Source: Dichotomocladium elegans
Lineage: Eukaryota > Mucoromycota > Mucoromycetes > Mucorales > Lichtheimiaceae
DNA length: 64,000 bases
Direction of reading: 5' to 3'
Assembly: GCA_025716815.1 (NCBI GenBank)
Contig: JAIXMN010000004.1
Coordinates: 186,001-250,000, forward strand
Each line of letters starts with the position of its first letter. Positions within the stretch are counted from its first letter, which is position 1. The position numbers and the translations under genes were made by a program. Shown piece after piece: positions 1 to 11,895 of the stretch. Below the pieces are notes generated by a model. It was given only the letters and a program-made list of their open reading frames with translations, did no database searches and was not told the DNA's origin.

Positions 1-442
1 CCGACGTGGCGGATTCGATCACCATCTTTTTCCGTTCGTATTCCTCCTGAGGTGCCGATGTCGCGGCTGATTGTTGTTTATCGTTTTCTTGCACTGAGGC
101 AACCACCTGAGTTTTGACCTTGTATCCTGCCCCTCGCAGGGCTTCCACCTTCGCCTCCTCAATGACATTCAGCAAGAGCTTGAGTCTTGCTTCATCTTCT
201 AATTCCGATTCTGCCTTTTTCAGCAGCGCAAAAGCTTCCTGAGCTCGTTCATGCTTCACTTTATCGGGATGAATCATCAGACTCTTCTTTCTGTATTGCA
301 TCTTGAGCGTCTTTGCATTCGGCTTTTCGTACGGCAGTTCTAGGATCGAAAAAGGATCGAGTTTGAAGCAGTTCAACACACGATCGATTTCGAGTTGTTT
401 TTCGGATTGAGAAAAGTAGCGTTCGAGATCCTGATCAGCCAT
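1..442 (-). CDS. dnajc8: DNAJC8/Spf31-like J-domain protein (partial, runs off left edge)
   Basis: The ATG is at 442-440 and the frame is open without intron to the window edge, so about 147 codons are visible and the C-terminus is missing. A J domain lies at roughly residues 28-95, with the diagnostic HPD tripeptide at about residues 58-60 (context SLMIHPDKVKHERA). It is preceded by an acidic/polar extension (MADQDLERYFSQ) and followed by a charged helical segment. A J domain starting after about 30 residues with a Lys/Glu-rich tail is typical of DNAJC8 and fission yeast Spf31, nuclear J proteins linked to the spliceosome. The splicing role is known for the family, not visible here. Other small J proteins cannot be excluded without the C-terminus. 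Confidence 0.8.
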   Translation of the reverse strand, partial: MADQDLERYFSQSEKQLEIDRVLNCFKLDPFSILELPYEKPNAKTLKMQYRKKSLMIHPDKVKHERAQEAFALLKKAESELEDEARLKLLLNVIEEAKVEALRGAGYKVKTQVVASVQENDKQQSAATSAPQEEYERKKMVIESATS

Positions 443-913
443 ATGTGAGAGCGTGTTGTGTGTGTAAGAGCTGCTTTACGCGCTTCAAAAAGAAAAAGAG
501 AGAGAGAGAGAAAGAGGGAGAGAGCGGATGAAATAGAAAAAAATGCCAAGTTTGCTTGCTCATTCCCCGCGTCTCCCCACCACTCGCACATAAACGTCCA
601 AAATTTTAAATCGCCTTCGGTACAAGGAAATGAACATGTTGCCTCACGCGGCAGCCCTGTTTTGGCCGGGCGAAAGAAGGGGAAAAGGTGGTGGCCACTC
701 CTCCTTCCCACCCTGAGAAGAAGGGCCTGGCTCACGGATCATGAAAAATACCACTTTTGGTCGTCGACTATCTCTTATACGAGCGAGTTGAATGGGAAGA
801 CGTCCCCATGCATCCTCACGAAGCGGAACATTATTTTTATTTGCTTACCGCTGTTCCCTCCCCTCCCCCTTTTTCTGGATGGAAGAAGAAAGAAAGATAG
901 AAAACCAACTTGA

Positions 914-2539
914 ATGCTGCATCTGTTCATCCTTTTCCTTCTTGCTGCAACTTTATCCCATGCACAGATCACTGTTCAGCTCAACAACAGTCGTATTGTC
1001 CCAGGGATCATTGGCTCAGGCGATTTACAGCACTATTTTTTCTCAGCATCCACGCTCCCCCTCCTCGATCGCCGCTCACCTCAGGCACGGGCTGTGTCTC
1101 ATGTGTTCCTGACCTTGACCATTTGCTCGCAGCCGATGCCGCCAGCAAGCTACGAAGGACAAGTTCCGTCGCTGGACATCTTTCTTTCGACATCTAGCGC
1201 AAATACTCTTCCGGGGCCCAACCAAGGGGTGAGAGTCAATGACACCATGCTCGGCAGAATCGCCTGGGAGAGCGATATGCCGGTATCCGATCTATGGATC
1301 GGTGTTGTCGCGCCAACATTGACACAGAATTGGGTCGGTAACTGGACGTATCAGTTGGCGGTATCCACGCAGCGTAAGTTCACTTGAGGAGGATAACCGG
1401 AACCACTCCTGCGCAAAAGAGTTCGCTGATGCCTCCCACCCCACTCCCCATTGGATAGAATGGATGCATCCAGTGCTTGTGCGGCAAGATGGCTCATCTG
1501 AAATAAGCCTTGACGATACCGATCAAACACGAGCTCTTCTTTTGATCACTAATAACAACACACTGAAGCAAGACAACGCCTCTCTCATCATCACGTCCGG
1601 TGTTCCTGAAGAACTAAAACATTCGCTCTGTGCGGCTGAACTGCATCGCCAAAACAACCTGACCATGAACATAACCGAGACCGTCCGCGGTCAACAAATC
1701 TTGATCTCCAACCTGACCGCGAGCTCGCCTTATACCGCTTATTATATCCAGACCAGAGGCCCCATCCAGAGCATCTCGGCGCCATTGTCATTCCAAGCAA
1801 AAGCAGGCAAGGCCGCGCTTCCATCTATCTGTATTCGTGATCCGTATAAATGAAGCAGTACTTAACATTGCTTTTTTTTATAGATCCCAATTGCAAGCTT
1901 GTCTACAACCTTGCATTCTGTGATCAAGTTGCATATAGCGTGGCTGCCAACCCTGCTGATGATGATATCAGCAACTTGGCACTCCAGTACGATAATCAAG
2001 CCAGGGCGCTGTTTGAGCCGTTTAACATCGCCATATCTCAATTCAATTGCGAGACGACAAAGTATTCTCTTGTCCGGAATTGTACCCACTGCTACAACGA
2101 CTACAAGCGCTGGTTATGCGCCGTCTCGATCCCCCGCTGCACATCCTCTGCAGCACAAAACCAGACGGGCGTCGCGACCCGACCGGTGGAGACTAATCAG
2201 TCCCGGAATCCTTGGATCGACGAGACCCTCTCGCCAGGCACCTGGACAGAAATGCTGCCCTGCATGGATCTCTGTTATCAGGTCGTCCAGAGCTGCCCGC
2301 CGTTCATGGCATTCAACTGTCCCAAGGGCGACTTGGCATCACTCCAATATGGCTACTGGAAGAGGACGGTCACATTGGATAACGGAACCGTTGTCGAATA
2401 TGGTAATGACAATCCGACCTGCAACAGGGTAGGACTTGAGGAATCAAGGCTGGTCATCAGCGGGTCGTGGAGCGCTTTGCACCCATCGCTTTCGGTGTTG
2501 TTTTCTCTACCCTTGTTTTTGGCATTTCTTTTTTATTGA
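914..2539 (+). CDS. mid1: Mid1-like stretch-activated calcium channel regulatory subunit
   Basis: Three exons are inferred: 914-1373, 1459-1830 and 1884-2539 (introns 85 and 53 nt, phases agree), giving about 495 aa. The N-terminus (MLHLFILFLLAATLSHAQ) is a clear signal peptide. The middle has many N-x-S/T sites. The C-terminal third carries the Cys-rich Mid1 signature, with WLCAVSIPRC, then MDLCYQVVQSCPPFMAFNCP, then a final TCNRVG segment. The protein ends in a hydrophobic tail (SVLFSLPLFLAFLFY) that could be a GPI-type or membrane tail. In yeasts Mid1/Ehs1 works with Cch1 in the plasma membrane for calcium entry under stress. It converges on the next gene with only 25 bp between stop codons. 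Confidence 0.9.
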
Positions 2540-2564
2540 CAAGAATGATACCATTTGAAACGTC

Positions 2565-3657
2565 TCATTTTCTCATCGCTTCGATAACCTTTGCTATTTC
2601 CAGAGCGGACTCCACTTGTTCCTGGGTCGCACCCACATTGCGAGCTCCTTCAAGATGTGGGGCCAGCTATCGAATGAAAATCAATCATTAGAGTGTGGGG
2701 TGGGGGTGGGAGAAAGCACTGCCCTTTCATTTACTTGTGGGTTGGCGCCCATGGTGTAAAGATTGACGATCACAGATAGCTCGGTCTCGACTTCGGTCAT
2801 CCATAAGGTATCTGATACGTAGCTGTATCCATCCTGGACAAACATCCAGAGGTCTGGGTTGATGCCTCGGATTTCCGCCTCGATGGACTCGCTCTGCTTC
2901 TGATATACTCGATCGAAAAACGCCTTGCCACGTTCGGTGTAATCCCCCATATGCCTATGTATTTTTTTCTTAGAAAAAAAAAAAGATGTCGTGGTTTTGG
3001 GACGGATGATTTTTTTTTTTTTTTTACAAAAAATGGGAATGTGTTTGGAGTCGATTCGCGACGTCAGGGCTGACACACTTGACAAGAGCCATCGACGCAT
3101 TCATGCTCTGAAAGAGAGAGAGAACACAGGATGCGCATATCAGTTTTAAAAAAAAAAGAACCTTGTTCATGCTCCTTTGAAAAATAGATCCTACCCTTGG
3201 AAAGGAACAAATGACCCAGGCTTTGGCAATGGCATTTCTGGCGTACTCGACCCATGCTGCCTGTTCTTCGATAGATCCCAGCGTCTCGAGATGACGCGTT
3301 GCTATCGCAGCGACACCCATAGCATCATTGGCTGCCGTCAGACCGATGCACTGCAAAGGAAAAGGGGCGCACACATACGCGTGTCAATGGTTACTTTGTA
3401 GTTTGGGTGGGGGCGTGGGTGGAGTCTTACAAGAAGCATGGTCGCTTGCCGAGCATCCAATCCAGGCAGCGAGATCGCAAACGAATACAGATACTCGAAA
3501 CCTTTCAAATCACCTGCCATGGAAGAAAAAGAAAAAGATGCAGGAGAAAGAAAGAAAGAGAGAGACATACACAAACGTACGTATGTATTGCATTTGCAGT
3601 GCGCCTAATCGAAGCCATTACTGTTTATACATACACATAACCGATAGGTTCGCTCAT
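2565..3657 (-). CDS. Carboxymuconolactone decarboxylase (AhpD-like) family protein
   Basis: Six exons are inferred with consistent phases: 3657-3642, 3513-3431, 3350-3195, 3107-3028, 2954-2735 and 2666-2565, giving 218 aa. The first exon is only 16 nt (MSEPI plus one base). The C-terminal part (WMTEVETELSVIVNLYTMGANPQ, then GARNVGATQEQVESALE) has the helix-turn-helix look of the CMD fold. An upstream helix set (GLTAANDAMGVAAIATRHLE) suggests a two-module, all-helical protein. I see no CxxC pair of the kind used by AhpD peroxidases, so catalysis is uncertain. No signal peptide is seen. The start is chosen because it joins exon 2 in phase; an upstream start is possible. Confidence 0.75.
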
Positions 3658-4506
3658 CTCTCCCCCTTTTCTCTCTGTGTACTCCGAAACAAAGCCATGT
3701 CGGTTCGTTCATTTTCCCGGGAAATACATAGCGATGATGAACTTTATTTTCTTTCCTTCTGTACGCAAACACCCGCAGAGAGAGAGAGACTACATGCTCC
3801 AAAACTGAGCCCATGTCAAGAGGTGGCTGGACCTGAGCTGATGGACACGGTCGTTTGAAACCTGCATGTTTCTATATTAGGACGATGGCTCCGAAGCAAG
3901 CTTGCCGCATAACAAACATCGATCCCTCACTCCAATCTCCCATCCCGTCCAGTCCAGTCCAGTCCCAAAAACAAAAGACAGAACCAGTGAGGTAAACCAA
4001 CCTTTCAATAGCAACGGTGTGGAACGTCACCGTTGCTACAAGGCAAAATTTTTAATACAATCCTTTAAAACCAGACTCGGTTTCCGCAACAAAAGGCATT
4101 AAGAGAGCGTGTTGGACGCGAAAAGCTAAGTCTATTGTTCTTGCAGCAGCGTATGGGTACAGATACATAAGCCATTATAATGAAATCTATCAATGGATAA
4201 TGCAGACTTGCAGAACAGGAAAAAGTTGACGAAAAAAAGATCGCAAGATGAACATGGGCCCGAAGAAAGAGGATTACCAAATGATAGCGGCCATTATGAG
4301 CGTAGATTCAGCTCTATCCATTACTTCATGTAGCTTAGGAACAGGAACCTATCCTGGGATATGTGATAATGAAGGTAGTAATTCTGTTGATTGGTTTTAA
4401 CAGGTATCGATCCATAGGATGGAACACCCTTTTGCTTTTATTTTTGAAAAGAAGGTGGTTTCCTTGCTGTTGTGAAGCTCCAGGGGGAATGTGATTTGTT
4501 CAACTT
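3658..4506. other. Intergenic region, upstream of the CMD-like gene and downstream of the PNUTS-like gene
   Basis: Purine/pyrimidine-rich stretches and short ORFs only. It should hold the promoter of the minus-strand CMD-like gene and the 3' UTR of the PNUTS-like gene. I see no RNA gene or repeat I can support. Confidence 0.4.
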
Positions 4507-6908
4507 TTAGTTGCGATCATGGAGAAAGGGACAATCATCGCCGGAACGACATCCTTGGCTAGTCGTATAAAATCGACAAAGCGCTTTGCCCTTTTTACGT
4601 CCATAGGGCTTGTGCTTATTTTGGCGTGAATAAGGCAAATGCTGATGATCGATATTCCGAGACTCCCCATGCATACGGATGGCTCCTCCGCCACTACTAT
4701 TGCCATAGTTGTCTCCGCTAGGTGCGTTCCATTGCCGATTGGGGTGATGTCGATCACTATTCTGTCTTGGAGGGAGCGCGGAAGCAGGAGGCAGTGGTGG
4801 AGGAAGAGTGGGAGCCTGATACTGCAGTAAGAACAATGAATAAATAGATTTTTTCTTACACTAGTCTGTATGCGTACCGGTTCATGGGTTACTATGGGCT
4901 GCTGTGTTTTAAGCATCTGCATTGCCATCTGCATGATTCTGCATGTTGAGATACATATTAGCAAACATATACGACTACGAGCTAGCAGTATCTTACTCTG
5001 GATTATTAATCAGCATCTGTGACACTTGTGCTATGGACGGGCTAACATCGGTTCCTGATACAGGGGCAGCAGGTTCACTCGCGGGTAACTGCATGGAGGA
5101 TACCGGAGCTGGTTCAACCTGCGTCCATGTCGGCTGGAGCGCGATTTTTTCCGGTTCAGGCGGGCTATATGTGATAGCCTGAGGGCTGTATGGCACCTGA
5201 TCAAGAGAATCCTGAACTCCCATCGCCTCGTCATGAAGCGTGGTATCATGAAGTGGGATAATTTTCGTTACATTCGGATCACTTTCCTCAAGTACACTTG
5301 GTTCGGCCGGGGAGAACGGTATTTGCATTTTCGTTGGATATACTACAGGTGGCGTTCGCATTTCACGAACACGTTGGACCTGGACTTCATACGTATCCAC
5401 TTGCTTATGCTTCCTGTTTTCGGGCGCTAAAGCTATTAGGCATGGTACACGCCAATTGGCCATTGGTTGCAGTGCATGTGACTTAAAGGTAACTTAGATG
5501 AAGCGTGCGCCTCCAAATTTATCATCGGGATTATCATACCTTCCATTCATCCGGATCTCTCTCATACTCGCGAATTTGGACCAACTTATGATCAGGTTCA
5601 AACCGTACACGCTTTTTTAGTCTGGGCATAGCCACCTTATTATTCTCGTTATAATCGCGTTCCATCGAGGAAGACTGGGCGAGGCTAGCGGCAGGACCGG
5701 AAGACGGTTTCTTCCATTGCTCAAGAATACGATCTATAGATAGATTATTTGACGAAGATGACGATGGCCTATGAAGTACTTAGCAACGTCCCCATATCAA
5801 CAATAAACGTTTCTATCGTACCGGATGATATAGCTAGACTTTGGTTTTGCTGAAGATGTCAGACTCGTAAAAAAGTCCTTGTTGGTAATGGCTTTCGCAC
5901 GTGCCGGTGGGTCTTTTTGAAGTGCGAGTTTGATGCTTTTCTTAGAAGAGTCACCCTCCTTCTTCTGAATATTTAGGATAAGTATATAATGCGTTGCTTC
6001 TCAAGAACTTACCGCTGATGTACCTGCTGACGCATCCTGAGAAGCTGAAGTTGAAGTCAGTTATTAGCCTCTTTCCTGCACCATGCACAAAAGGGTGTAC
6101 CTTCAGCCTGCATGTCTTTCCATGTCTCTATTAATTTGTCGGCCAACTGCTGTACCTCGACCTTATCTGTAAAATATTCAATATAACGCAAATGTTATTC
6201 AGAAACAGACGCTTACCATTTACTTTTGCTTTGTCTTTGGTGCGCCGAACGGCTATACCCAGGTTATACTTGCGCACCTTTTTCAATTGCATCGGTAAAT
6301 GCATTAAAGTCTACATCACATGTATATGCGTTAACTTTAGTCGCATGACAGCGTGTCGTTACATGGATGCTACCTTCAACATATTTTCTAACAAGAGCCA
6401 TGATTGATCTTCTAATGCACTGTTCATCCATTTGCTGCAGCAGCTGCAGAATTTCTGAGAATTTGCAACGCTGTATTGAATAATGATAACATGAGCAGCC
6501 AGTTCATACCACATATTTCATAATCCTCTAGTTTGGGGTTTTCTCTTTGCATATTACAAACCTATCAAGAATATCCCGGGAGTCTGTGCGCTGAATAAGT
6601 TCAAGAACACCCAATCGCGCGTCTGTGTGGCTGTTACTTTTTATCAACTGGAGAAGATCTTTGGCTTGATCTGTATTTTCTAATCGCGAATGACCAGATA
6701 GTTTCTTCAGATATATGAGAACAGGGTCATCCCCATTTTGAACTTCATTTCGAACATGGTTGTCAGATTCGTCTTGTTGAGATGCTGTTGCCAACTCCGA
6801 TTCAGCTATTACACTCTCCCTGTTTGACTGAGGAGGACCCACTAATTGCGGAGCAGATCCGTCAACTTCATAGTTTTGTGAGGAATGATGCGAAGTTTGA
6901 AGGCCCAT
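4507..6908 (-). CDS. ppn1: PNUTS-like protein phosphatase 1 regulatory subunit (TFIIS-N/LW domain, RVxF motif, CCCH zinc finger)
   Basis: A multi-exon gene read from 6908 down to a TAA at 4509-4507. The start (MGLQTSHHSSQNYEV) follows an in-frame stop. The N-terminal exons encode a TFIIS N-terminal/LW-type helical domain (DPVLIYLKKLSGHSRL, KWMNSALEDQSWLLLENMLK, then TLMHLPMQLKKVRKYNLG). A later exon has KKRVRFEPDHKLVQIREYE, whose RVRF matches the PP1-docking RVxF motif. The middle is Pro/Ser-rich. The last exon ends in a single CCCH zinc finger (CRFYTTSQGCRSGDDCPFLH). This order of domains is that of PNUTS/PPP1R10 and fission yeast Ppn1, nuclear PP1 partners acting in transcription termination and 3'-end processing. 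Exact exon edges near 6430-6560 are ambiguous (several in-phase acceptors). Confidence 0.85.
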
Positions 6909-6965
6909 GGCACGAATCAAATTTGATTCGGAAGGCAAGTTGCTGTCCGATTCCGGGGTACTCTC

Positions 6966-8020
6966 TAAATATTGTGGAAAGAATTCACATGAATAGTCGC
7001 CTCATAGAGCAACCGATTTCCCATATACCGTGGTTGCTATCATGCCAAGATTCAATCTAAAAAATAAAAGTCAGCAAAATGCTGCTGTTGCATCCTTGAC
7101 ATCTCTACCTTTTTCGTTGTTGAGAGGCTATCTTCAATGAGAAACTTGGATGCATCAAGGCCTTCCTCTTTTGCCTCTCGACTGTTCGCTGTGCGGATTT
7201 GTTGAGCCTCGACTGGGTTTACCATAATGCCTGATTCAAGATGTAAATCAGTCACACACACACACACAAAGAAGGCTCTTATCGTGAAACATGCGCGGCT
7301 TCTCCGTCCTTTCTCTCTCTCTTTCTTTCTTTCCCCTTTCTATAGGACTAAATCTCAGCTTTCTCCAATGACCCTAAATTAACTGAATGCAACATCCCAG
7401 GACCACCCTTCTATGATCATGCACACACACGACACATTTTCTCCCCCAATGGTATGCAAAAAGATCAAGTAGACTGTTTCTTTTTAGTCTATGATATCTC
7501 TTTCTACATGCTCCATTGTCCAAGCGTGGAGGTATATTGCCTCGTTTTACTTTTTGGAGATGTGTCGTGTAATTTGCAATTTTCACTGATCCTTTTTTCC
7601 ATATTTTTTTTCTTTGTCCTGCATTGTCGCTGGTCTTATGATTTCAGTCTTTGGGCCCTATTCCTCCACTTTAAACTAAGCCAGAAGAGCATATAATTCC
7701 CAAGTTCTACTGTCTTGGTTATAGACGAACAGAACGTAGAATAGTGAACCAGCATAAGAGAAAGAGAAAGAGAAAGAGAAAGAAGAGAGAAAATGAAGAG
7801 AAATATGTCGACGAGAACAGAGAACAAAACACAGGTTGAACAGCTTACCCTGTGAAGACGAGGAATTAGGCGAACCTTGATAATCGGTCGACATTGAATA
7901 AAGGCGAGGATTATAGAATGAAGAAAAGCCAGTATTTTTTGCAACATGCGAAGACCACAGCTTTAAACAGTCCACGTCACAGTATAATAGACTCCGCACC
8001 AATCTTGAAGAGCTTCTCAT
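6966..8020 (-). CDS. Small protein, possibly mitochondrial, unknown function
   Basis: The first exon starts at 8020 with a basic, Ser/Leu-rich N-terminus (MRSSSRLVRSLLY) that resembles a mitochondrial presequence. It joins in phase (donor GTAAG at about 7850, acceptor at about 7222) to a polar exon (GIMVNPVEAQQIRTANSREA, DSLSTTKK). The last exon is uncertain. One acceptor gives a tail ending at about 6986 and another (QPRYMGNRLLYEATIHVNSF) ends at about 6966. I do not recognise the family. It lies directly upstream of the PNUTS-like gene on the same strand, and its 3' end is within 60 bp of that gene's start. A simple purine repeat lies in the first intron around 7757-7795. Confidence 0.45.
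7255..7270. repeat. Short (CA)n microsatellite
   Basis: An uninterrupted CA run inside the first intron of the small minus-strand gene; no function inferred. Confidence 0.8.
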
Positions 8021-8393
8021 TTGACGATGTAAAATAGGTTAGACTGATCAGTAGCAAATCTCTTTGTTTTTAAATTTAATCAAGGGTTTCCTTAGCACCA
8101 GAGTTGTAAAAAGGGCACGATTGAGATATATAAAACCTGTTATATGGCATTGGATTTGTTTAGAAACAAGTAAAAAAAAAAGAGTCAAGTGCTGTGACCT
8201 AAAGATCTCGGAAAATGTTATCCGTGGACTGCATTAGCTTCGATTCCTCGGGAGGTGATCGGCACGGATGGGGTAGTTATCTTATGACGGTCTGGTCTGC
8301 TCACATGTGTTTCATGCGCCGACTGAAACGATACCAAGAAAAAAATAAACGCGTCAAAGCACCTTTCTTTTTTCTTCTTCCACCACCTTCGTC

Positions 8394-9321
8394 ATGCCAC
8401 CCGCAAAAATTGCCCCTTCTATGCTCGCTAGTGATTTTGCCAACCTCGCTGCAGAAGCGCAGCGTATGGTTAAAAATGGTGCTGACTGGCTCCATCTTGG
8501 TAAGGGGTCACTTTTAGCTTATCCAAATTCTCCTCTTCTCATATGTGCTTTCAGACGTCATGGATGGGTAAATGGAACAGACATAATAGAGATTTGAAAT
8601 ATATATGATGGAACTGAACCCGGGAGTCTTGTTCAGGCACTTCGTACCCAACATCACGCTCGGAGCTCCCATCATCGCCGCTCTTCGGCCACATACGGAT
8701 GCTTATTTTGGTAATCTCTTCTCGTCTTAACCCGTTTCCGTCGAACGCAAAAACATTGACGTCAGCTCCTTCAGATTGCCACATGATGGTTTCTGAACCT
8801 GCACGATGGGTAGATGATATTGCCAAGGCCGGTGGTGAAATGTACTGCTTCCACCTTGAGGCCACGGACGACCCTCTCTCGGTCATTCGGCAAATCCACA
8901 AGGCCGGTATGAAGGCTGGCGTGGCAATAAAGCCGAAAACTCCGGCTGAGGCCGTTATGGGCGAAGTTGCTGAAGAGGCGGATATGATCCTTGTGATGAC
9001 TGTTGAACCGGGATTTGGAGGACAATCATTCATGGAAGAGTGCATGCCGAAGGTGGGATTGAGTGTGGAAGGCGTGAAGGAGAGGAATATTGATTTTTCG
9101 ATATCGGTCAGGTCGAGACGCTTCGAAGGAAGTATCCCAACAAGGATATTGAGGTCGACGGTGGCATTTCAATGAAGACGATTGACAAGTCCGCCGATGC
9201 TGGAGCAAACGTCATCGTTGCTGGTACTGGCATTTTCAAGGCCGAAGATCCAAGTGAGGTCATCTCCACGTTTAAAACCAAGGTGAACACGGCTCAAGAG
9301 AAGTTTGCGCAATCCGCATAA
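8394..9321 (+). CDS. rpe1: Ribulose-phosphate 3-epimerase
   Basis: Five exons with consistent phases: 8394-8499, 8555-8567 (13 nt), 8637-8710, 8775-9052 and 9112-9321, giving 226 aa, the usual length. The TIM-barrel epimerase signatures are present: KIAPSMLASDF at the start, the split DVMDGHFVPN, DCHMMVSEP, MTVEPGFGGQSF and IEVDGGI with AGTGIF. The enzyme interconverts ribulose-5-phosphate and xylulose-5-phosphate in the cytosolic pentose phosphate pathway. The metal-binding and catalytic Asp/His residues in DVMDG, DCHMM and VDGG are intact. The second exon is a micro-exon encoding most of DVMDG, so automatic gene callers could easily lose the active site. Identity is certain. Confidence 0.97.
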
Positions 9322-9711
9322 AAATAAACAACATTGGCTATGTAATCCATCCCCATGCGATCAATTTTTGGATGCCGCTATTAAATTTAACCACACAGTA
9401 GTCCACATTTCTGGTTAGTTCCCGGTAGTACAAGCCAGTCTTGAAAGATGGACCCCGATGCTCTGCTATGCATCCAGGAAAAAAAAAAGAAGCCAACTGA
9501 CAGAAGGGCATTTGAAGTGCACAGGTCATCAAACATAACTATGCAGATGTTACATAGGGCCTATCAGAAGAGATCGAATAGACAATATTTATAGGACATA
9601 TTGGTGCAATTGCTCTTTACCGAATACGGTTAATCCACTAAGGCTTCATAGTAAATTATTAGAGCGAACCAACTTGTTTTCTTCACTCTTATCTCTTTAC
9701 CGTCTTCTCAT
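9322..9711. other. Intergenic region
   Basis: 3' UTR of the epimerase gene and presumed promoter of the glycosyltransferase-like gene. I see no distinct element. Confidence 0.4.
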
Positions 9712-11300
9712 ATGAAACCCCGGAGCTACTTACTTCTTCTGTGCCTCTCTGTTGTCGCCACGCTCTACTGGTGCCGACTAACGGCGATCAGCCAATGGTC
9801 CTTTAGCGATCTGTCATCCATGTCACTGCCACGATCGCGGCCAACCAGCAACTTGCCCGTGTCAAAGGGCCAGAGCGACCCTCGGATACTGAAAGCGCTC
9901 CAAAGTGTCGATGAAAAGTACTGCGGGGGACCTTGTCGGTTCCTTCTACCTGTCTCCATCACTGAGCAAGGTACGTGCTAACCTTCGATAATCAGCTAGT
10001 TGGCCACATGGTACACTCACTCATACGCACATACATAGAGTCGAAAGGACAGATGCATTTTCGGCAGCTTGCATTTGCATCCGGCCTCGTAAATCGCACG
10101 TTGGTCCTTCCAAATGTTGGCGAATCACGGATAGGTGCTTGTATGAATCACAGCTTTTCATTCTACTACTCTAGCCAGTGGGCTGTTGATAACGAGCAAT
10201 ACTTCTCTCATATCACCATGGAGAGCTTCATAGCATGGATCAAGGAAAGACTCGCAGTCGGCGTACCTGCAACTTCACAGACACTACATATTCACCTTGA
10301 CAAAAACCACCCGCAACTTGTCGAGCCTCCCAACTGTTTTGAAGACTTTCTAAACTCTACAGCTCATCCTGAACGAACTCTCTATCTTCAGGACAGCTCC
10401 AATCCGAAAAGGCACAAATCAATACAGAAAAAAATACTCAAGTTCTTGGCTGAGGAGCAATATGACATCCCGGAAGTCCAGAGTGTTTACTATGACAGAC
10501 GGTAATTCGAGTAAACTCAAAGAGCTTAACTACTCTTGTTTTCATTCATTCATCATCGTCCCAAAAGATATCCTTTCATCCAGAATCCAGCGGCTGATGA
10601 ACCTATTCCTTATAACGAAGAGATCATGTCGCTTGTTCATAATATGGCGGATCAAATCTCGCCTTATTGGGCTATCCACTGGCGTACAGAACGTGTTGCT
10701 CCTCCCGAGAATCTTGTTGGTTGTGCAGAATCCTTGGAACAACTGTTTCATCGCCGAATCCGCCAGTTTAATCTAAGCCCAGCTCCAACGCTACTTCTCC
10801 TGACAGATTATCCGCATGTTTTTACTCAAGAGGCTGTTTATGAGGCTATCCAGTCACCAAACCAGAGCGCTGCCACCTTTCCCTATCCTCCGGCTTCCAC
10901 GTCTTTTGCTGCGTCTGATCTTACACCCTATCATCACCTCGCTTTCCAGTATCTGTACGAGCATATGGACATCAAAGTTACCCATCTTGGTGAACTCGAT
11001 ATGCCCAAAGGCATCCCACCTAACTGGACAGTTCTCCCTGTTTCAGGTGCTGTAGCGAAATTGGATCTTGGTATACTGGGCATCATAGATAAGATGCTTG
11101 CCGTTGAAGCCGACGTTTTCATAGCAGGTGACCCAAACTGGTGTGCTCGCCGAAGTAGCTTTACACGACGTATCATTGACGAGCGCATTGATCGGCTAAG
11201 GACAGAACTGGGCGAGCAGAAGGCTATTGGAGAGGAGAGTTGGTTCGAAGAGCCACAACATGTCCGTAATATTGTAGAATATTTTAGTCTGCCACAATGA
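9712..11300 (+). CDS. Type II membrane protein, O-fucosyltransferase-like glycosyltransferase (putative)
   Basis: Three exons: 9712-9970, 10039-10501 and 10568-11300, phases consistent, giving 484 aa. A short cytosolic basic N-terminus and one hydrophobic segment (SYLLLLCLSVVATLYWC) predict a type II Golgi/ER membrane protein. The lumenal part begins with a conserved block (GQMHFRQLAFASGLVNRTL, then VLPNVG) like the first nucleotide-sugar-binding loop of O-FucT-fold enzymes. Further on is IHWRTERVAP, in the place of the His/Arg motif of that superfamily. The C-terminal block ADVFIAGDPNWCARRSSF is typical of the sugar-nucleotide side. Two N-x-S/T sites are seen. Substrate cannot be told from sequence. 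The stop is only about 12 bp from the left end of the mobile element. Confidence 0.65.
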
Positions 11301-11504
11301 TGTATATATATACACCATTTTTCAAAATCAAAGTCGCACCCTGCCAGTTTTGAAGTCGCAGGATCGCAAAAATACAAATCGCATTTTTGTCCGGAAATCT
11401 TTACGCGTGATGACAAAGCAAAAGTCGCATACATACACGGAAAGATGTCGCAAATCCATCTCATCCTTATGACTCTTTCTCTTTATAAACTTTTACATTT
11501 TGAA

Positions 11505-11895
11505 ATGAGCAATCTATTATTTTACAACGATGGCCAAGGTCATGTCGCTGATGAGGAAATGTACTCACTTCAATCCGTTTGTTCTTACACTGACTATCTG
11601 TGTAGCATATCGTGCAAAGATAACTCTGAGTTTACTCTCTCACACATTCCCAAGCGAAAGGATACATACATTCGGATGAAAGAAGCGGGGATCAAGGGCA
11701 GTTACACAGCATACACTGATCAAGGCAAGGTCAGATGTTTCAAACTGGTGTTTGAGGAGGTATTGAGTGCAAAACAGCTAGGACTCCATGTTCGTTCAGC
11801 ACAGCGATGGGCATTACAGTAAGAAAAGGATCCTGACAGCATTTTAAGAAACGTAGAAGCAGGGGGCCGATCGTGTATTCTCGATGAAGAGCATT
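11505..11895 (+). pseudogene. Truncated IS630/Tc1-type transposase, N-terminal and HTH part only
   Basis: The reading frame MSNLLFYNDGQGHV runs on to YTAYTDQGKVRCFK and AKQLGLHVRSAQRWALQ, where a TAA interrupts it. The homologous sequence continues as EKDPDSIL and frameshifted debris to about 11895, then stops. The same segment at 29374 onward reads AAKQLGIHVRSAQQWVLQYE with no stop. The helix-turn-helix (LSAxxAAKQLGIHVRSAQxW) would bind the terminal repeats. The catalytic DDE region is absent from this copy. Confidence 0.75.

Noticed and set aside
458..1193. ORFs of 95-151 codons on both strands upstream of and within Mid1
   Set aside because: Low-complexity (Lys/Arg/Glu) promoter translation or shadows of the Mid1 frame.
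1899..2432. 177-codon plus-strand ORF overlapping Mid1
   Set aside because: Other frame of the Mid1 third exon, which carries the conserved Cys pattern.
7757..7795. Possible CRISPR-like short repeats
   Set aside because: A plain (GAGAAA)n microsatellite without spacers; CRISPR arrays do not occur here.
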